NCBI GenBank assembly: GCA_000702025.1
Contig: KL370851.1
Location: 345,890-409,889, forward strand
Source of the DNA: Blautia schinkii DSM 10518
GTDB lineage: Bacteria > Bacillota > Clostridia > Lachnospirales > Lachnospiraceae
Direction: 5' to 3'
Length of the DNA stretch: 64,000 nt
The notes beneath the pieces are model-generated. The model ran no database searches. It saw only the letters and a program-made list of their open reading frames with translations, and was not told the DNA's origin. This document shows positions 61,734 to 64,000 of the stretch, in pieces (the stretch's first letter is position 1; every line of letters starts with the position of its first letter). Made by a program: the position numbers and the translations under genes.

Positions 61734-61762
61734 TTGCCGGCAAAGAGCTCGTGTGGTATGAT
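61734..61762 (+). promoter_or_regulatory. Promoter of the NusG-II gene
   Basis: TTGCCG (61734-61739), 17-bp spacer and TATGAT (61757-61762), 25 bp before the start codon. Confidence 0.65.
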
Positions 61763-61787
61763 AGCGATAATTGCAATGGAGGTCTGT

Positions 61788-62144
61788 ATGAAAAAAAAGG
61801 ATTTGATTCTGGCAGGCGGCATCTGTGCGCTGGCGCTTATTTTATGGCTGGCTGCACAGTTTTTTCTGCCCGGAAACCACCGTACCATCCGCATAACGGT
61901 AGACGGGGAACTGTACGGAGAATATGCTCTTGAAGAAGATCAGGTGATTGCCATCGGGGAGACAAACGTCTGTGAAATTAAAGATGGCCGGGTAAAAATG
62001 ATTGAGGCTGACTGCCCGGATCATCTCTGCATGCACCAAAAAGCCATTGATGCCGGAGGCGGTACGATCGTGTGTCTGCCCAACCGAGTAGTCATTGAGG
62101 CAGGAAAAGACGATTCCGGCGGCGGCCTGGACGCTGTGGCCTGA
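61788..62144 (+). CDS. NusG domain II-containing membrane-anchored protein
   Basis: 118 residues from the ATG after GGAGGTCTGT; the longer frame from 61722 covers the promoter. One N-terminal helix (ILAGGICALALILWLAAQFF) is followed by an outer NusG-II/DUF1312 domain with CPDHLCMHQ and IVCLPNRVVIEA. Such proteins occur beside Rnf genes and flavin or quinone-related genes in Clostridia. A role in electron-transfer assembly is a guess from this neighbourhood. The Gx transporter follows 12 bp later. Confidence 0.85.
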   Translation: MKKKDLILAGGICALALILWLAAQFFLPGNHRTIRITVDGELYGEYALEEDQVIAIGETNVCEIKDGRVKMIEADCPDHLCMHQKAIDAGGGTIVCLPNRVVIEAGKDDSGGGLDAVA

Positions 62145-62156
62145 TTTAGGAGGAAT

Positions 62157-62666
62157 ATGAATAAAAAAACTGCATATTTAGGACTTTTCACAGCCATTGC
62201 CATGATTTTCGGATATGTGGAGACACTGCTTCCTGTTTTTGTGGGCGTACCCGGAGTGAAGCTTGGTCTGGCGAATCTGGCTGTGGTTTTTGTGCTCTAT
62301 GAATATGGAATAAAGGAAGCGGCGCTTGTTTCTGTTGTGAGAATATTGGCAATCGGGTTTTTGTTTGGGAATTTGTTCAGTATAGCGTATAGTCTGGCGG
62401 GGGCGGTTGTAAGCCTTGTCTGCATGGCGCTGCTGAAGCGTGTGCCGGGATTTTCTGTTGTGGGAGTGAGCATCACGGGCGGCGTGACCCATAATTTGGG
62501 ACAGCTCCTGGTTGCAATGGCTATTGTGGAGAACTTCAGTCTTATGTATTATCTGCCGGTGCTGTTGGTGGCGGGGGTGATTACAGGGTTTTGCATTGGG
62601 GTGCTGGCGCAGGAGGTCCGAAATCGTATCTCAGGGGGTCCCCCCGGGAAGTTTGTGAAACGGTGA
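62157..62666 (+). CDS. Gx transporter family protein (heptaprenyl diphosphate synthase component I-like)
   Basis: 169 residues, about five membrane helices. GVPGVKLGLANLAVVF and GGVTHNLGQLLVA are the conserved motifs. Older annotations name it heptaprenyl diphosphate synthase component I; S-component-like transport is the newer view. GGAGGAATATG gives the start. The last dozen codons (ISGGPPGKFVKR) and the stop lie inside hairpin element P4, so the C-terminus was apparently replaced or extended by the insertion. Confidence 0.87.
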   Translation: MNKKTAYLGLFTAIAMIFGYVETLLPVFVGVPGVKLGLANLAVVFVLYEYGIKEAALVSVVRILAIGFLFGNLFSIAYSLAGAVVSLVCMALLKRVPGFSVVGVSITGGVTHNLGQLLVAMAIVENFSLMYYLPVLLVAGVITGFCIGVLAQEVRNRISGGPPGKFVKR

Positions 62667-63062
62667 GGATGAGGGACTTGGGGGCCGGGCACAGGCAGGT
62701 GTTATCCGTGTCGGGCCGATGCTCGCTTCCCTTCAACTAATTGCCAACTGCGACTAAGCCGCTCACGAAGAGCGTTCGCGTTCAGCGCACTGCCCAGCTT
62801 ATCTCTGGCGAAACTCCTTGTCTAATTTCCCATCGGACTTCGTTGGCTTCAATCGCCGATGCCACCGCATCGACTCATTCAGCCGCCTTGCCGATGGAAA
62901 ATTATCCTTCGGATTTTCACCAAAGATAAGCTGGGCAGTACGCTAAGTCTCCGTAGGCAATGGATTTTCAGGCGCGCTTCCGCAAATCGGCCCAACACGG
63001 ATAACACCTGCCTGTGCCCGGCCCCCAAGTCCCTCATCCTCACCTTCCTCCACGTTTCCGCT
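62632..63062 (-). repeat. Long-hairpin intergenic element, copy P4, with nested insert
   Basis: Same orientation as P2. On the plus strand it begins CAGGGGGTCCCCCCGGGAAG inside the Gx gene and ends at CCACGTTTCCG. Outer arms (about 62662-62719 and 62986-63045) are long reverse complements. The core stem is TTGCC/GGCAA, as in P5. Between GCGTTCGCG and CTAAGTCTCC a 162-bp insert splits the core hairpin. Confidence 0.87.
62781..62942. mobile_element. 162-bp insert with terminal inverted repeats nested in element P4
   Basis: Ends CACTGCCCAGCTTATCT (from 62788) and AGATAAGCTGGGCAGT (to about 62939) are near-perfect inverted repeats. Inner stems CCCATCGG/CCGATGG and GAAAAT...ATTTTC follow. It interrupts the conserved core exactly where the other elements have a short hairpin. 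No transposase is encoded, so if mobile it is non-autonomous. Confidence 0.7.
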
Positions 63063-63395
63063 CCCCCTTCGAAAAGATTGTGTTTTCACCGGAAGATATC
63101 TGCAGGCGGAAAATAGGTCGCTCCGGTGCGTGTTGAGCTTACCGTAATATGAATCAAACGTGCTCCGGCATCCTTGCTGCGGGAAGTGCACGATGCTCTG
63201 CACATAATAGTACACCCGTACTCCGCTGCGCTCTGCTAGAGGTTTATTTCTACCCAAGGTTTACATTTACAGAATATTTACATCTGTTGAAAGATTGCAT
63301 ATATCGAAGATTTAAGTCTATCGAAGGCTACAATTATTTGAGGTTTCATCTACCGCAGTTTTTATGTTGCGGCGAAAGGAACAAGTGTTTACGAA
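63063..63395. other. Spacer between head-to-head elements P4 and P5
   Basis: Both ends resemble the spacer at 32196-32302, with GAAAA(G/C)-type and CCGGNG-type flanks. The middle is A/T-rich and holds short repeats (TATCGAAG twice near 63300 and TTTACAT twice near 63265). No gene is credible; the frame from 63149 runs into P5 without a ribosome site. Confidence 0.45.
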
Positions 63396-63650
63396 GGGGT
63401 GGGAACGTAGAGGAAGGTGAGGGGGAGGAAAATCGGGGCGGGGAGCTGGCGGCTGGGATTGTCAGGCATTTTGCGGAAGCGCGCCTGAAAATCCATTGCC
63501 TACTAAGACTTAGGCGCGAACGCTCTCGTGAGCGTCTTAGTCGCAGTTGGCAATTAGTTGAAGGGAAGCGAGCAATGCCTGACAACCCAGCGCCAGCTCC
63601 CCGCCCCGATTTTCCTCCCCCTCACCGTTCAACAACTTCCCGGGGTACCC
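63396..63650 (+). repeat. Long-hairpin intergenic element, copy P5
   Basis: Begins GGGGTGGGAACGTAGAGG and ends ACAACTTCCCGGGGTACCC. The arms (about 63413-63470 and 63572-63623) are long reverse complements with a sequence of their own. The core has TTGCC/GGCAA and GCTC/GAGC stems. It carries CTAAGACTT where others have CGGAGACTT. A transposase gene begins 121 bp later. Confidence 0.87.
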
Positions 63651-63770
63651 AGCTTTGACGATTAAATTAATTTTTAAAAAAAACCTCCCACTTTATGTGG
63701 GATTGCGAGATAATAAAACTGACCAAAGGATTATTTCTTCGCAACCGCATAAAGAAAGGAGGTTTTTATC

Positions 63771-64000
63771 ATGAAAACAAAAGCAAAGGTAACCAGAAAA
63801 GATACAAGGGAACACCTGGCCCAGTTTCATCTGGCATGCGAACTGGTAAAGGTGATCCGCCACTATTTCCCCGGACTCCTGTCCATGTTGAAACGACTGG
63901 ATGACCCACGCCACCAGAGTTATATCACTTACGAGAGCCATGTCTTACTGATGACACGCATCCTCTCTTCTATATTTTATATCAGCAGCATGAGAAAAAC
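63771..64000 (+). CDS. Probable transposase, N-terminal part (cut by window end)
   Basis: The frame opens at an ATG after AAAGGAGG and is still open at the end, giving 76 residues. The text MLKRLDDPRHQSYITYES and HVLLMTRILSSIFYISSMRK resembles the N-terminus of DDE transposases found in Lachnospiraceae insertion sequences. The catalytic residues lie beyond the window. A hairpin CCTCCCAC/GTGGGATTG (about 63687-63709) may mark the element's left end region. The assignment rests on recall of the family and is not certain. Confidence 0.55.
   Translation, partial: MKTKAKVTRKDTREHLAQFHLACELVKVIRHYFPGLLSMLKRLDDPRHQSYITYESHVLLMTRILSSIFYISSMRK

Noticed and set aside
61601..61933. Open frame of 110 codons after rnfB
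   Set aside because: It covers a hairpin, a promoter and the start of the NusG-II gene in another frame, and has no ribosome site.
62741..63116. Two overlapping small frames across element P4 and its insert
   Set aside because: They follow the repeat structure, have no ribosome site and end in the arms.
1..64000. tRNA or rRNA genes
   Set aside because: No cloverleaf with CCA-type ends and no rRNA-like segments were seen on either strand; a covariance scan would be needed to be certain.

Overview
The window reads as a piece of chromosome from a spore-forming anaerobic Firmicute, most likely a Lachnospiraceae (Clostridium cluster XIVa) gut bacterium. Reasons are strong Shine-Dalgarno sites, sigma-A promoters with 17-18 bp spacers, T-box control of tyrS, the yicC-remA-gmk-rpoZ order, an Rnf complex in the order C-D-G-E-A-B, a biotin/sodium decarboxylase operon, a SleB-type hydrolase and a Cys/Gly-rich small protein of a kind seen in this group. 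The genus cannot be fixed from the sequence alone.

Layout. 0-3.2 kb: end of a PTS permease, an HD hydrolase and, facing them, rqcH. 3.2-9.4 kb: a housekeeping run (yicC, remA, gmk, rpoZ, rimO, pgsA, cinA). 9.4-14.6 kb: small lineage-specific proteins, a choline-binding-repeat/SleB hydrolase, a membrane MutS homologue and RNase HI. 14.6-22.8 kb: T-box/tyrS, alaS, rpsU, cardiolipin synthase and a DEAD-box helicase. 23-30.2 kb: a signalling and transport island made of an XRE regulator, an ABC-2 exporter, an OmpR-type two-component system and an unknown secreted acidic protein. 30.2-41.8 kb: two penicillin-binding-protein type DD-carboxypeptidases, an ABC exporter, nudC, a MoeA-like protein, a phosphoesterase, scpA/scpB, a zinc phospholipase-like protein and an ArsR repressor. 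42-44.8 kb: A/T-rich, probably acquired genes (XRE membrane protein, and a TetR-controlled operon with a condensation-domain-like acyltransferase). 45.2-50.4 kb: a sodium-pump decarboxylase operon with two different carboxyltransferases. 50.4-54.3 kb: FAD oxidoreductase, cmk, ispH and an S1 protein. 54.4-62.7 kb: a YprB-like nuclease, a membrane protein, the Rnf complex, a NusG-II protein and a Gx transporter. The window ends in the start of a probable transposase gene.

The genes fit an anaerobic energy economy in which sodium or proton gradients come from Rnf (ferredoxin:NAD oxidoreductase) and from decarboxylation of oxaloacetate and/or methylmalonyl-CoA through a shared biotin carrier. The rest is mostly information processing and envelope maintenance.

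The most unusual content lies between genes. Five copies of a roughly 250-bp element fold into long hairpins (3543-3797, 31940-32195, 32303-32560, 62632-63062 and 63396-63650). Their ends and core are conserved. Their long arms differ almost completely between copies, yet within each copy the two arms stay complementary, and short core stems covary. Four of the five form two head-to-head pairs, and one carries a nested 162-bp insert with its own inverted repeat. A second, smaller hairpin repeat occurs three times (41847, 44987, 54391). A multi-hairpin region with a duplicated covarying motif lies at 30391-30632. These are the best candidates for something undescribed.
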